Origin: a bacterium BMS3Abin03
GTDB taxonomy: Bacteria; Bacteroidota; Ignavibacteria; Ignavibacteriales; Ignavibacteriaceae
Length of the DNA: 47,055 nt
Assembly (NCBI GenBank): GCA_022340715.1
Contig: JAJDNK010000056.1
Coordinates: forward strand, 1 to 47,055
Direction of reading: 5' to 3'
How positions within the stretch are numbered: position 1 is the stretch's first letter; each line of letters starts with the position of its first letter. The translations under genes and the position numbers were made by a program. Below, in pieces: positions 15,589-24,773 of the stretch. The notes below the pieces were generated by a model. That model was not told the origin of the DNA, searched no databases, and saw only the letters and a program-made list of their open reading frames with translations.

Positions 15589-16125
15589 TTAGTTTTGATC
15601 ATACCCGGATTCAACAGGATAATTTGCGCTTTGCCAATCTACCCAGCCACCATAAAAGATGTAAACTTTTCCATATTCTTTTTCATATAGTTTATCACTT
15701 AGCATTATACTTAAATCACAATCCTTTCCATCACAGTAAGCAACTAAAGGAGTAGTTAATGGAATTGTATCTAAAAGCGATTTATATTTATCGAAATCGT
15801 AATAAGGTAATGAGACCGCCCCTTTTATATGAGAGATTTCAAATTCCGGTAAATCTCTTGCATCTAAAAAAAGAACTTTCTCATTGTATAACTTATATGC
15901 TTGTTTAAGAGTAATTGCAACCGGTTCCCTTGATTCTGTGTTTGGCTTTATTGTAAGTGTGGATTCATAATTTTCTGAGTTACTTTTCGCTATGGAGGAA
16001 TCACTATCCCATACCAATTTTCTTTCTTTTTTAATTAAGGGAATAGCTTCTGGATTAAGATAGTTAGCAAACAATCCTATAATACAACTTACAATTACAA
16101 TGTAGAAAACCGATTTGAAATCCAT
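15589..16125 (-). CDS. Membrane-anchored rhodanese-like domain protein
   Basis: The ATG at 16125 gives 178 residues; the frame can be extended four codons to a TTG. One N-terminal membrane helix (VFYIVIVSCIIGLFANYL) is followed by a linker and a rhodanese fold from about residue 70: 'EKVLFLDARDLPEFEISHIKGAVSLPYYDF' and the active-site loop 'YCDGKDCDLSIMLSDKL', then 'VYIFYGGWVDWQSANYPV'. The first Cys of that loop is the expected persulfide Cys; a second Cys five residues on may form a disulfide with it. The domain probably faces the periplasm. Its pairing with the MauE-like gene suggests a shared thiol role, which is inference. Confidence 0.87.
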   Translation of the reverse strand: MDFKSVFYIVIVSCIIGLFANYLNPEAIPLIKKERKLVWDSDSSIAKSNSENYESTLTIKPNTESREPVAITLKQAYKLYNEKVLFLDARDLPEFEISHIKGAVSLPYYDFDKYKSLLDTIPLTTPLVAYCDGKDCDLSIMLSDKLYEKEYGKVYIFYGGWVDWQSANYPVESGYDQN

Positions 16126-16305
16126 TCTTAGAAACAATTGAATTTAGATAATTAATTTATTGAGCAGAATTTGTGGTAGCTATAAATAGATTCTAATTCT
16201 AATAACAATTTAATATTTTGAAACCGAAAAAACATTTTATTTATAGCAATAATTGTTAACTTTTGCGGTCAAAACCTGCGAATTTATAAAAATATTAAAG
16301 GTTCT

Positions 16306-16319
16306 TCTAATATATTAGA
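16306..16319. promoter_or_regulatory. Perfect 14-bp palindrome upstream of the hexuronate genes
   Basis: TCTAATATATTAGA is its own reverse complement and sits about 100 bases before the uxuB start, in the region shared with the divergent rhodanese gene. It could be an operator. AT-rich palindromes also arise by chance, and no regulator gene is nearby to match it. Confidence 0.25.
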
Positions 16320-16417
16320 GCTTAAATTCAGAAGGGAAAATCAATCTTTAAATCATTAGTTTTAAATTATTTTCAAAATTAAATTTGACAACAATACAAA
16401 AATGAAATGAGTCACTT

Positions 16418-17242
16418 GTGGAATTTTTAGAGAAATTATTCAATGTAGAAAATAAAGTAGCGGTAATAACCGGCGGAAGTGGAGTACTTGGCGGTGAAAT
16501 AGCTAAAGGATTGCTCAGTGCTGGTTCCAAAGTTATTATTCTCGGTACCAATGAGAACAAACTGAATCAAAAAGTTAATTCTCTTAAAACTATTAGTAAA
16601 GATATTGCTGGGTTGAAATGCAATGTACTTGATGAGAAAAATATTAGAAATGTAAATAATCAAGTACTGGATAAGCATCAGCATATTGATATACTAATAA
16701 ATGCTGCTGGCGGGCATGTAACAAAGGCTGTAATTGGTGTCGATCAAAGCATATTCGATCTTAGAATTGAGGATTTCGGAAAAGTTACTGATTTAAATTT
16801 ATATGGAACTGTATTACCGACTTTGGTTTTTGGAAAATCTATGGCAGAACAGGGAAAAGGTTCCATAATTAATATATCCTCGATGGCAGCCCAGAGAGCT
16901 ATTACAAGAGCTGTTGGATACTCCGCAGCTAAAGCCGCTGTTGAAAATTTTACACGCTGGATGGCAGTAGAACTCGCTCAGAAATTTGGAAGTGGAATAA
17001 GAGTGAATGCAATTTCTCCGGGTTTTTTCTTAACAGAACAAAACAAATCAATTTTAACTGATGAAGATGGTTCTCTTAAGGAGAGGGGAAAAACTATTTT
17101 AAACATCACACCCTTTAATAGATTTGGTAATCCTGATGAACTTATAGGCACGGTACTTTGGCTTGCGAGCGATGCTTCACAATTTGTCACTGGTACAATA
17201 ATTCCAGTCGATGGTGGCTTCAGTGCATTCAGTGGAGTCTAA
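16418..17242 (+). CDS. uxuB: D-mannonate oxidoreductase, SDR (YjmF) type
   Basis: It interconverts D-fructuronate and D-mannonate with NAD(H) in hexuronate catabolism. The 274-residue protein is a short-chain dehydrogenase: cofactor loop 'VITGGSGVLGGEIAKGL', 'LINAAGGH', catalytic Ser in 'INISSMAAQR' and the pair Y-x3-K in 'GYSAAKAA'. The C-terminus 'NPDELIGTVLWLASDASQFVTG' then 'PVDGGFSAFSGV' is the signature of the Bacillus YjmF-type mannonate oxidoreductase and separates it from KduD. The start is GTG at 16418; no in-frame ATG is close. uxuA follows 101 bases later and kdgK after that, which fits the assignment. Confidence 0.88.
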   Translation: MEFLEKLFNVENKVAVITGGSGVLGGEIAKGLLSAGSKVIILGTNENKLNQKVNSLKTISKDIAGLKCNVLDEKNIRNVNNQVLDKHQHIDILINAAGGHVTKAVIGVDQSIFDLRIEDFGKVTDLNLYGTVLPTLVFGKSMAEQGKGSIINISSMAAQRAITRAVGYSAAKAAVENFTRWMAVELAQKFGSGIRVNAISPGFFLTEQNKSILTDEDGSLKERGKTILNITPFNRFGNPDELIGTVLWLASDASQFVTGTIIPVDGGFSAFSGV

Positions 17243-17343
17243 TATTTTTAGGGATCTTACAAAATTATTGCATGTGAAATCGTTAATTGTTGAATATCTT
17301 AATACGAAATAAATTATAATTTATTATTTTCAGTTGAAAACCG

Positions 17344-18534
17344 ATGGCATTTGAACAAACCTGGAGATGGTTTGGTCCGAAGGATCCTATTACACTAAAG
17401 GAAATAAAACAAACCGGCGCAAGTGGAATTGTTACAGCATTACATCATATTCCTATTGGTGAAGTATGGTCGGTTGACGAAATAGATAAAAGAAAAACTT
17501 TAATTGAATCTGAGGGATTAGCATGGTCAGTTGCAGAAAGTATTCCGGTTCATGAAGATATAAAAAAACAGAAGGGTAAATTCCAGAAGTATTTAGATAA
17601 TTATAAAGTATCAATTAATAATCTCAGTAAATCTGGTGTTGATACTGTATGTTATAATTTTATGCCTGTACTTGATTGGTCTCGCACTAATCTTAGGGTA
17701 ATATTTAAAGATGGTGCAATTACCACACAGTTTGAATCGAAGGTGTTCGCGGCTTTTGATCTTTTTATGCTACAAAGAAAAAATGCTGAAAAAGATTACA
17801 GTACAAAGAAAATCGAAGAAGCCAAAAAATACTATGAAAAGATGAGTAACGGACAAAAGGACGAACTGAAACAAACTATTCTCTATGGTTTGCCTGGTTC
17901 TTTGGAAGTATACACATTGGATGAATTTCGATCAGCCTTAACTGAGTATAATGAAATCGGTGATAAAGAACTGCGGGATAATCTGTATTATTTTATTAAA
18001 GAAATAATTCCTGTTGCTGAAGAAGCCGGTGTTCTGATGGGAATTCATCCTGATGATCCACCTTGGTCGCTTCTGGGTCTCCCCAGAATTGTGGGAACAA
18101 AACAAGATATTCAACAAATAATAAATGTAGTCGATTCACCTTCTAATGGAATAACTTTTTGTACAGGTTCATTCGGTGCCGGTTATAAAAATGATCTTGT
18201 TGATATGGCAAAAACTTTTTCAAATAGAATTAATTTTCTACATTTGCGCAATTTAACAAGAAATGCAAATGGTGATTTTACAGAAGCTTATCATCTAGAT
18301 GGAGATATCGATCTGTATGGAGTTATTAAAACTCTTCTTCTGGAACAACAAAAACGAATCAATGAGGGAAGGAAAGATTCACGTATGCCAATGCGTCCTG
18401 ATCATGGACATTTGATGATACCTGAACAGAGCAGACAAGGTATTTATCCAGGCTATTCATTATTCGGAAGAATGAGAGGGCTGGCTGAATTACGTGGAAT
18501 GGAATTAGGAATACTGCGTTCTTTAGGAATCTAA
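17344..18534 (+). CDS. uxuA: Mannonate dehydratase
   Basis: It removes water from D-mannonate to give 2-keto-3-deoxy-D-gluconate (KDG). The 396 residues match the family length and fold (TIM barrel): 'EQTWRWFGPKDPITLKEIKQTGA' at the start, 'GIVTALHHIPIGEVW', 'GMGIHPDDPPW'-like 'LMGIHPDDPPWSLLGLPRI', 'TFCTGSFGAGYKNDL', 'FLHLRNLTR' and 'MPMRPDHGHLM', which hold the His, Cys and Asp residues that bind the divalent metal. It is cytoplasmic. It is followed by kdgK after 14 bases, so product and next enzyme are encoded together. Confidence 0.98.
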   Translation: MAFEQTWRWFGPKDPITLKEIKQTGASGIVTALHHIPIGEVWSVDEIDKRKTLIESEGLAWSVAESIPVHEDIKKQKGKFQKYLDNYKVSINNLSKSGVDTVCYNFMPVLDWSRTNLRVIFKDGAITTQFESKVFAAFDLFMLQRKNAEKDYSTKKIEEAKKYYEKMSNGQKDELKQTILYGLPGSLEVYTLDEFRSALTEYNEIGDKELRDNLYYFIKEIIPVAEEAGVLMGIHPDDPPWSLLGLPRIVGTKQDIQQIINVVDSPSNGITFCTGSFGAGYKNDLVDMAKTFSNRINFLHLRNLTRNANGDFTEAYHLDGDIDLYGVIKTLLLEQQKRINEGRKDSRMPMRPDHGHLMIPEQSRQGIYPGYSLFGRMRGLAELRGMELGILRSLGI

Positions 18535-18548
18535 CTATTGGAGTTAAA

Positions 18549-19580
18549 ATGAAAGTTGTAACATTCGGGGAAGTGATGCTAAGACTCGCTACACCACAAA
18601 ATTTAAGATTTTCTCAAGCAGTTAATTTTGATGCAGGCTTCGGCGGTGGTGAAGCTAATGTTGCGGTTTCTCTTGCTAATTATGGAATTCCCGTTGAGTT
18701 CGTAAGTAGAATTCCTAAGAATGATATTGGAGAAACCTGCATTATGAATTTAAAAAGATTTGGTGTTGGAACAAATCATATTTTGAGAGGTGGGGAAAGA
18801 CTTGGAATTTATTTCTTAGAAAAAGGATCAGTTAGTCGTGCAAGCAAGGTAATTTATGATCGATCACATTCATCAGTATCACAAATTGAAAAGGGGATGA
18901 TCGACTGGGATAGTATTTTTGATGGTGCAAACTGGTTTCACTGGACAGGAATTACACCCGCTATTTCTAAAGGAACTGCCGATGCTTGTCATGAAGCTAT
19001 AACAATGGCAATTAAAAAAGGCTTAACTGTTTCTTGTGATTTAAATTTTAGAAAAAAACTATGGAACTATGGAAAAAAGGCAAACGAAGTTATGCCTGAA
19101 TTAGTTAATGGTTGTGATATAATTTTAGGAAATGAAGAAGATGCTGAAATGAGTCTTGGGATAAAACCTGAAGGTGTTGATGTACCAGGCGGAAATCTCA
19201 GTTCAGAAGCATATCTATCCGTTTCCCAAAAGATTATGAAACATTTCCCAAAAGCAAAAAAAGTAATAACAACTCTAAGAACATCTATCAGTGCAGATCA
19301 TAACAAATGGTCTGGAGTACTTTATAATGGAGATAAATTTTTAGAAGCTCCGGTTTATGATATTACGCATATTGTAGATCGTGTTGGCGGAGGTGATTCT
19401 TTTATGGGAGGATTAATTTATGGTTTACTCACTTATAAAGATGATGATCAAAAAGCTCTAAACTTTGCTGTTGCAGCTTCTTGTCTTAAACATACTATTC
19501 AGGGAGACTTCAACTTAGTAACTGTTGAAGAAATAGAAAAGCTTATGTCCGGTGATGCTTCCGGCAGAGTATCAAGATAA
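18549..19580 (+). CDS. kdgK: 2-keto-3-deoxygluconate kinase (PfkB family)
   Basis: It phosphorylates KDG to KDPG with ATP. The 343-residue PfkB-type kinase starts 'VVTFGEVMLRLATPQNLRFSQA', which with 'FDAGFGGGEANVAVSLANYG' is the KDG-kinase form of the substrate-binding N-terminus. 'DLNFRKKLWNYG' and the catalytic anion-hole motif 'VDRVGGGDSFMGGLIYGL' (Asp is the base) are intact. Shine-Dalgarno GGAG lies just before the ATG. It is the last gene of the uxuB-uxuA-kdgK row. The KDPG aldolase needed next is not in this window. Confidence 0.95.
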   Translation: MKVVTFGEVMLRLATPQNLRFSQAVNFDAGFGGGEANVAVSLANYGIPVEFVSRIPKNDIGETCIMNLKRFGVGTNHILRGGERLGIYFLEKGSVSRASKVIYDRSHSSVSQIEKGMIDWDSIFDGANWFHWTGITPAISKGTADACHEAITMAIKKGLTVSCDLNFRKKLWNYGKKANEVMPELVNGCDIILGNEEDAEMSLGIKPEGVDVPGGNLSSEAYLSVSQKIMKHFPKAKKVITTLRTSISADHNKWSGVLYNGDKFLEAPVYDITHIVDRVGGGDSFMGGLIYGLLTYKDDDQKALNFAVAASCLKHTIQGDFNLVTVEEIEKLMSGDASGRVSR

Positions 19581-19634
19581 CCAAATACCAGTCTAATTTA
19601 TGAACTGGATGAATTCCAATATGAGAAGTATTTA

Positions 19635-20894
19635 TTAAGTCATCTCGATTTCTTTGATATCCGGCACTAATAGATTTATGATAAATAAAGCTGTCAGATA
19701 GAGTGAACCTGCAATTATAAACAGGATTAAGTAACTACCTGTATATTCCAAAATAAATCCTGCAGCTGTAGCAATAAACATCCCTCCAATTGCGCCAAAA
19801 GTTCCACCAAGACCAACTACGGACGCAACTGCTTTTCTTGGAAACATATCCGAAACAATTGTAAAAAGATTCGCTGACCATCCTTGGTGAGCAGCTGTAG
19901 CAAGACTAAGTAATCCAACCGCTACCCAAATGCTTGATGCACCAGATGCAAACATTATAGGTATAACTATTATGGCGCAAATTAACATAGTTATTTTACG
20001 TCCTTTGTTAACAGTCCATCCTTGTTTTATAAAGGAAGAAGAAAGCCAGCCTCCACCAATACTACCTACATCGGCCATAACATAAATTATAATCAATGGT
20101 ACACCTATTTTATCCAGAGTAACGCCATAGTTTTTATTTAGAAAACTGGGTATCCAATAAAGATAAAACCACCAGGCTGGATCTGTCAGGAATTTACCAA
20201 TTGCAAAGGCCCACGTTCCCCTATATTTAAGAAGCTGTTTCCAGGGAATTTTGACTGATGGATCTGCCGGATCGGATTGTATATATTCGAGTTCAGTTTG
20301 AGATAGTTTTTTATGCTTTTCAGGTTTATCATATAACCAATACCAGAATATCAGCCATATCAAACCTATAGCACCTGTAAAAATAAATGCTTCCTGCCAA
20401 CCCCAGGTAAGTACAATCCAGGGAACAATTAAGGGGGCAATGACTGCACCAACATTTGAACCAGCATTAAATATACCTGTAGCTAAAGCTCGTTCCTTCT
20501 TGGGAAACCATTCTGCTACTGTTTTAATAGCAGCAGGAAAATTGCCTGCCTCAAAAAGACCTAACGCAAAACGTGCAATGCCAAATCCTAAAGCACTGCT
20601 TGCTAATGCATGTCCTATCGCTGCAAAACTCCAACCGGTAAGTACTGTAGAATATCCTGATCTTGTTCCAACTATATCAATTATTCTACCGATCAATAAT
20701 AATCCAATAGCATATGCTGCGCTAAAGGCAGTTACAATATAACCGTATTCAATTTCATTCCATCCGATTTCCTTTTGAAGAAATGGAGCAAGTATACCGA
20801 TTACCTGCCGATCAATATAATTTATTGTTGTAGCGAAAAAAATTAACGCGACGATAGTCCATCTAACATTACCGATCTTTATTCGATTTGTCAT
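19635..20894 (-). CDS. exuT: Hexuronate transporter, MFS (ACS family, ExuT-like)
   Basis: This 419-residue, 12-helix major facilitator importer most likely brings glucuronate or galacturonate in with H+. Signatures are 'INYIDRQVIGILAPFL' in helix 1, 'GYIVTAFSAAYAIGLLLIGRIID', 'FALGLFEAGNFPAAIKTVAEWFPKKERALATGIFNAGSNVGA' and 'IVPWIVLTWGWQEAFIFTG', all typical of anion:cation symporters of the ExuT branch. It converges on kdgK with 54 bases between stops, so the hexuronate pathway and its carrier are neighbours but separately transcribed. Confidence 0.9.
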   Translation of the reverse strand: MTNRIKIGNVRWTIVALIFFATTINYIDRQVIGILAPFLQKEIGWNEIEYGYIVTAFSAAYAIGLLLIGRIIDIVGTRSGYSTVLTGWSFAAIGHALASSALGFGIARFALGLFEAGNFPAAIKTVAEWFPKKERALATGIFNAGSNVGAVIAPLIVPWIVLTWGWQEAFIFTGAIGLIWLIFWYWLYDKPEKHKKLSQTELEYIQSDPADPSVKIPWKQLLKYRGTWAFAIGKFLTDPAWWFYLYWIPSFLNKNYGVTLDKIGVPLIIIYVMADVGSIGGGWLSSSFIKQGWTVNKGRKITMLICAIIVIPIMFASGASSIWVAVGLLSLATAAHQGWSANLFTIVSDMFPRKAVASVVGLGGTFGAIGGMFIATAAGFILEYTGSYLILFIIAGSLYLTALFIINLLVPDIKEIEMT

Positions 20895-20961
20895 TTGTCA
20901 TTCTTTCAGGATTATTTTTGAACTAAATTGATTTTTACAATTATATTAAAGATACAATACT

Positions 20962-23160
20962 TTATTTAAGTAAAATCATTTTCTTAGAAACAGTGTAATC
21001 ATTTGTATTAAGTGTATAAATATAAACTCCGCTGGGTAAATTTTTTGCATTAAATTTAATGCTATGCGCACCTTGCAACATTCTTTTATTTAAGAGGGTT
21101 TTTATTTTATGTCCTAATATATCATAGACACTTAGTTTAACTTTTCCAGTTTTAGGAATTGTAAAATTAATTTTTGTTACCGGATTAAACGGATTAGGAT
21201 AATTTTGGTTTAGTGAATATTTAAGTACAAGACTTTTATTTTTTTCTGTTGATGTAATAACTACACCTTGCATTGGTACGACCTGTGCTATACGTTCATT
21301 TTCCTTATTACATTGTAAATAAAGATCATCAGTGTGTTCGTTCTGATCATTTGTTCGAAATACTAACTGAATTGTTGCGCTTCCGGATACTGGTAAAGTT
21401 ATTGGAAGAGGTGTAGCAACATAGAATGATGGGTCGCGATTGAGAATCCTGTTTATTTGAATTTCACTTGTAGAATTATTAATGATTTTGAGAGATTTAA
21501 CCAAAGAATCATTTAAAGAGGTATATTCGAAAAAAAGAGTATCGGGATTTGTTACAAAAAGATTTGTTTTCCATGGATACTTAACACCGCGGTAATTAAC
21601 CCAGCCTTCCGGAATTGACATTGAAAAAGCAATCCTTCCATCCGGGGTAACTTCATTTACTATTGGGGGCGTAAAAGTCCAGCCCCATCCTATTACTCTA
21701 TTATCATTTTTCAGTATTTCACTATTACCCATTGCAACTGAGAAAGTCTGAGGATTATTCTTAAATTCCCAGACTAATGTAGCAGTTAAATTTGTTTCAT
21801 CAATTTCATATTCAACTGCCCTTGAAAATTGTGGACTATGAAGGTTACCATTATCAAAAAGACTAATCCTTCCATCTGGTAATCTTCTGATATCATGCTG
21901 ATGTGAAAAGCCAATCGAATCATTTTCGAAAGTAAATTGATTGTTCTCGCAAAATTTCCCGCCCATTCTCCAGATTATTTCTCCTGTTTCAATATCAATC
22001 TTGGTGATCTCATCCAGATTTCTACTTGAAAGAAGTATATTGCCATCATTGTCCATTTCAAGAGCATTAGCGTGAACATAGTCAATAGTCGAGGAGCTTA
22101 GGTCAATGTCATAAGTTGCATCCGTAATTTTAAAGTGATCCCAGCTTCTCCACTGAAAAATTACGTTCTTGTTTTCATCCAATTCCTGTATAACAGTACC
22201 AGCCACGGTGGCAGTAGAATCACCTCCTGAAATTACAGTATCCATATTTACCTGCTGATAGTCATAACTTAAAAGTAATGAATAACCACTGTCAATAAGA
22301 ACACATTCATGTACATCAGCTAAATAACCGTTTCTCATATAAAGACTGTCAATAACTGAATAAGAACTATCCATAACATAATATTTGCCGGTGTTGAAAT
22401 AAGTTAGAACCCCGGAACTTTGCCTGACAAAATTAAGGGTCCTTTCCGTTAACATTTTCCTGTAAAAAACAGGGACACCATAATTATCTGTAATGATGAG
22501 ATAATTAGGTCTAAGGGGACTTGAAGCTAAATATGGAGCCAAAAAGATTTTTCCATCAGAGGGATTATCAATTAAATCTATTGAAATGGAAGGGAAGTTC
22601 GACGGAAGTGAGTCCTGTTGCACCGTATAAGTTCTTTGATTAAAAATACTTTGAGCAAAATTATCGGTTTGTTTAAATCCAATCCCTGGATCAGGATTAA
22701 GCAGATTCTGATATTTTGTCGGATTGGATCTTATAATTTTATTTAAATTCACTTTTGATGTTTCGTATGAGTACTTAAGATCCGGTACCGGTTCGTTTGT
22801 AATTGTTCTTAAGTTACCTTTAAGGTCAACAGTTACAACTTCACCTGCAGCGAATTCAATATCAGGTTTAAAAAGAATTGTACTATTATTTTTCGCTAAA
22901 ATTATTTTACCAGTATGTTTCCCACTTTTAGTTCCGGTTACCGTTAGTTTCTCACTTATTCCATCAGCTACAATAGCTTCACCGTATCTTATTATAATAT
23001 TAGTTGCAGTATTATTTAATGTTGAATTAGGAACAGGGGAGAGATATTGAAATTTATTTGTGTTTAAATTTTGTGCCTCGGAAATTGAAAAAGTAGCTAA
23101 TAAAAGTACTAAAATAATGAAGCTCTTCAATGAGAGAAAATTTGTATAGTAGGACATCAT
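20962..23160 (-). CDS. Arylsulfotransferase (ASST)-family exported protein with type IX sorting domain
   Basis: The 732-residue protein has a signal peptide (cleavage near SEA-Q), an Ig-like domain of the Big_5 type at about 33-135 ('LSPVPNSTLNNTATNIIIRYGEAI'), then a beta-propeller of the arylsulfotransferase type at about 180-540 with 'DYVHANALEMDNDGNILLSSRNLDEITKIDIETGEIIWRMGG' and 'FSHQHDIRRLPDGRISLFDNGN'. The His residues in VHANA and HQHD fit the catalytic and binding sites of the family, which moves sulfate between phenolic compounds. A second Ig-like domain (about 545-640) and a C-terminal sorting domain starting 'LNQNYPNPFNPVTKINFTIP' follow. It should be secreted or surface-bound by the type IX system. 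Genuine sulfotransfer is not proven: many propellers annotated this way are untested. Confidence 0.85.
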   Translation of the reverse strand: MMSYYTNFLSLKSFIILVLLLATFSISEAQNLNTNKFQYLSPVPNSTLNNTATNIIIRYGEAIVADGISEKLTVTGTKSGKHTGKIILAKNNSTILFKPDIEFAAGEVVTVDLKGNLRTITNEPVPDLKYSYETSKVNLNKIIRSNPTKYQNLLNPDPGIGFKQTDNFAQSIFNQRTYTVQQDSLPSNFPSISIDLIDNPSDGKIFLAPYLASSPLRPNYLIITDNYGVPVFYRKMLTERTLNFVRQSSGVLTYFNTGKYYVMDSSYSVIDSLYMRNGYLADVHECVLIDSGYSLLLSYDYQQVNMDTVISGGDSTATVAGTVIQELDENKNVIFQWRSWDHFKITDATYDIDLSSSTIDYVHANALEMDNDGNILLSSRNLDEITKIDIETGEIIWRMGGKFCENNQFTFENDSIGFSHQHDIRRLPDGRISLFDNGNLHSPQFSRAVEYEIDETNLTATLVWEFKNNPQTFSVAMGNSEILKNDNRVIGWGWTFTPPIVNEVTPDGRIAFSMSIPEGWVNYRGVKYPWKTNLFVTNPDTLFFEYTSLNDSLVKSLKIINNSTSEIQINRILNRDPSFYVATPLPITLPVSGSATIQLVFRTNDQNEHTDDLYLQCNKENERIAQVVPMQGVVITSTEKNKSLVLKYSLNQNYPNPFNPVTKINFTIPKTGKVKLSVYDILGHKIKTLLNKRMLQGAHSIKFNAKNLPSGVYIYTLNTNDYTVSKKMILLK

Positions 23161-23499
23161 AGAAACCAGCTGAAACTTACAATATTTTAAATTTTAATTT
23201 AATAACCAGAATCGTGAATTAAAAACCAACATCACACTTAAATAGAGGTAAAATTCTTTCTTTGCTTAGTATTCAATTTCTCCAATTTAAATTGATTTTG
23301 CTGAAGAGTAAAAACATCAGGGATAAAATACAATTTGATTATCAGGACATTAAGATTGAATTTGTGAATCGTGCAGTTTATATACACGAACTATTTAATA
23401 ATTTAGATAAACATTAAATTCATCTTTCATTTTGAAAGATTTTATTATTTCGAATAGTTCTTACAATCCCTATAAATTATGGTCAATCTGGAGTGTCAA
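23161..23499. other. Intergenic gap of 339 bases
   Basis: The gap lies between the GH105 gene and the ASST gene, both on the minus strand, and presumably holds the ASST promoter. The only structure I see is ATCTTTC-ATTTT-GAAAGAT (23422-23440), a 7-bp hairpin about 60 bases past the GH105 stop, without a U-run on the minus strand. An 8-base direct repeat GAATCGTG occurs twice (near 23211 and 23365). No convincing ORF is present. Confidence 0.4.
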
Positions 23500-24747
23500 T
23501 TATTCCAAGTGAATTACTTCTGAGCCGGCTAACAACACAGTGCCTATTCCGTGAATATCATTGATAGGAGTAGGACGATTGTAGTAATCGACAAGATTAT
23601 CGCTAACAACTGTCCCCGTACAAACACCCTCTATTTGTCCCTCCGGATGTATTTTAGTTATAATTCCTTCCCAACCTTTTTCAGCAATAGATGAATACCT
23701 TTTATCAATATAGCCTTTGTTAACAGCTCGTGCAATTGCATAAGTGAACATTGCACTACAAGATGTTTCTAAATATGAGTCTTCTTTATCTAAGAGTTGA
23801 TGCCACAAACCTGAGGAGCTTTGATATTTTGCAATTCCAAGAATGTGACGTTTAAGCAGTGAAATTAAAGTATCCCGTTGTGAATAATTTTCAGGCAAAT
23901 GGTCCAATAAATCCACTTGAGCTAACAGAGCCCATCCGTTAGCTCTTCCCCAAAAGGCAACACCTGTATGGTTAATATCTGAATACCAGTTATGATACAT
24001 AAGCTCTTTACCATCATTGAAGAGATAATTATTGAAATTGATGACTTGTTTTGTTGCAAAATCAAAATATTGCTGATCACCTGTCAATTCTCCCATCCGG
24101 GAAAGAAATGAAATTCCCATATACAGATCGTCAGCCCATAGTGTCCACATATGCGGAAATGAACGAACCAGGGTTCTGTCTTCAAGTTGCGATTGTTTAT
24201 TCAGAATATGATTTGCAGCTTTATCAATATATTCTTTATAACGTTCCTGCGGATCAAGTTTATAAACTTCAATTACATTTGCACCCATTGCACCACAGTC
24301 ATCAAGTTCTTCCATAATGAAAAATTCTCCGAAAGGATAATTCCATTTTCCTTCATCATTATAATTTTTCTCAAAGTATTTATAATTATCGAAAGTAAAA
24401 GCAATGTTTTCTAAGGAATACTCTTTGTATAAGGGCTCATTCAATTCATTGGCGAGCTTTAGCAATGCAATATTTATAATTCCGTTCCAATAACGCCAAT
24501 CATTATAGCGACTTGCAAGTTTCAATTTACAACTATCGGGAACTACTTTTGTGGATTTGAAATGTTTACCTGTGTGAGTATCAGCAAATTCAAATGTTGC
24601 ATCTTCTATGATTGCATTGGCAATTGTTCTCAGGATCTTTTCATTACTTGTTTGGTCCTGAGCTTTGTTTACTGATTGTAATGAACATATTAAAGTGAGA
24701 AAAAGGATAATTGGTGAAAATAAACACTGAGTAAATCGTTCTAACAT
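23500..24747 (-). CDS. GH105 unsaturated (rhamno)galacturonyl hydrolase, exported
   Basis: It cleaves the 4,5-unsaturated uronic acid left at the non-reducing end by pectin or rhamnogalacturonan lyases. The 415-residue protein has a signal peptide and an (alpha/alpha)6-barrel: 'RYNDWRYWNGIINIALLKLA', 'MEELDDCGAMGANV' (D149/D150), 'MWTLWADDLYMGISFLSRMG' with D206 at the position of the catalytic Asp of YteR, 'FWGRANGWALLA' and 'SYLETSCSAMFTYAIARAVNKGYI'. All are standard GH105 signatures. Shine-Dalgarno AAGGAG precedes the ATG. It starts 26 bases after the stop of the large CotH gene, so the two are probably co-transcribed. Its product (a 5-keto-4-deoxyuronate) would need KduI/KduD, not seen here. 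Confidence 0.93.
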   Translation of the reverse strand: MLERFTQCLFSPIILFLTLICSLQSVNKAQDQTSNEKILRTIANAIIEDATFEFADTHTGKHFKSTKVVPDSCKLKLASRYNDWRYWNGIINIALLKLANELNEPLYKEYSLENIAFTFDNYKYFEKNYNDEGKWNYPFGEFFIMEELDDCGAMGANVIEVYKLDPQERYKEYIDKAANHILNKQSQLEDRTLVRSFPHMWTLWADDLYMGISFLSRMGELTGDQQYFDFATKQVINFNNYLFNDGKELMYHNWYSDINHTGVAFWGRANGWALLAQVDLLDHLPENYSQRDTLISLLKRHILGIAKYQSSSGLWHQLLDKEDSYLETSCSAMFTYAIARAVNKGYIDKRYSSIAEKGWEGIITKIHPEGQIEGVCTGTVVSDNLVDYYNRPTPINDIHGIGTVLLAGSEVIHLE

Positions 24748-24773
24748 ATAATTCGCTCCTTCGGAATTGAATT

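Noticed and set aside
16418..17242. KduD (2-deoxy-D-gluconate dehydrogenase) as identity of the SDR
   Set aside because: The ending 'PVDGGFSAFSGV' and adjacency to uxuA match the YjmF-type mannonate oxidoreductase better.
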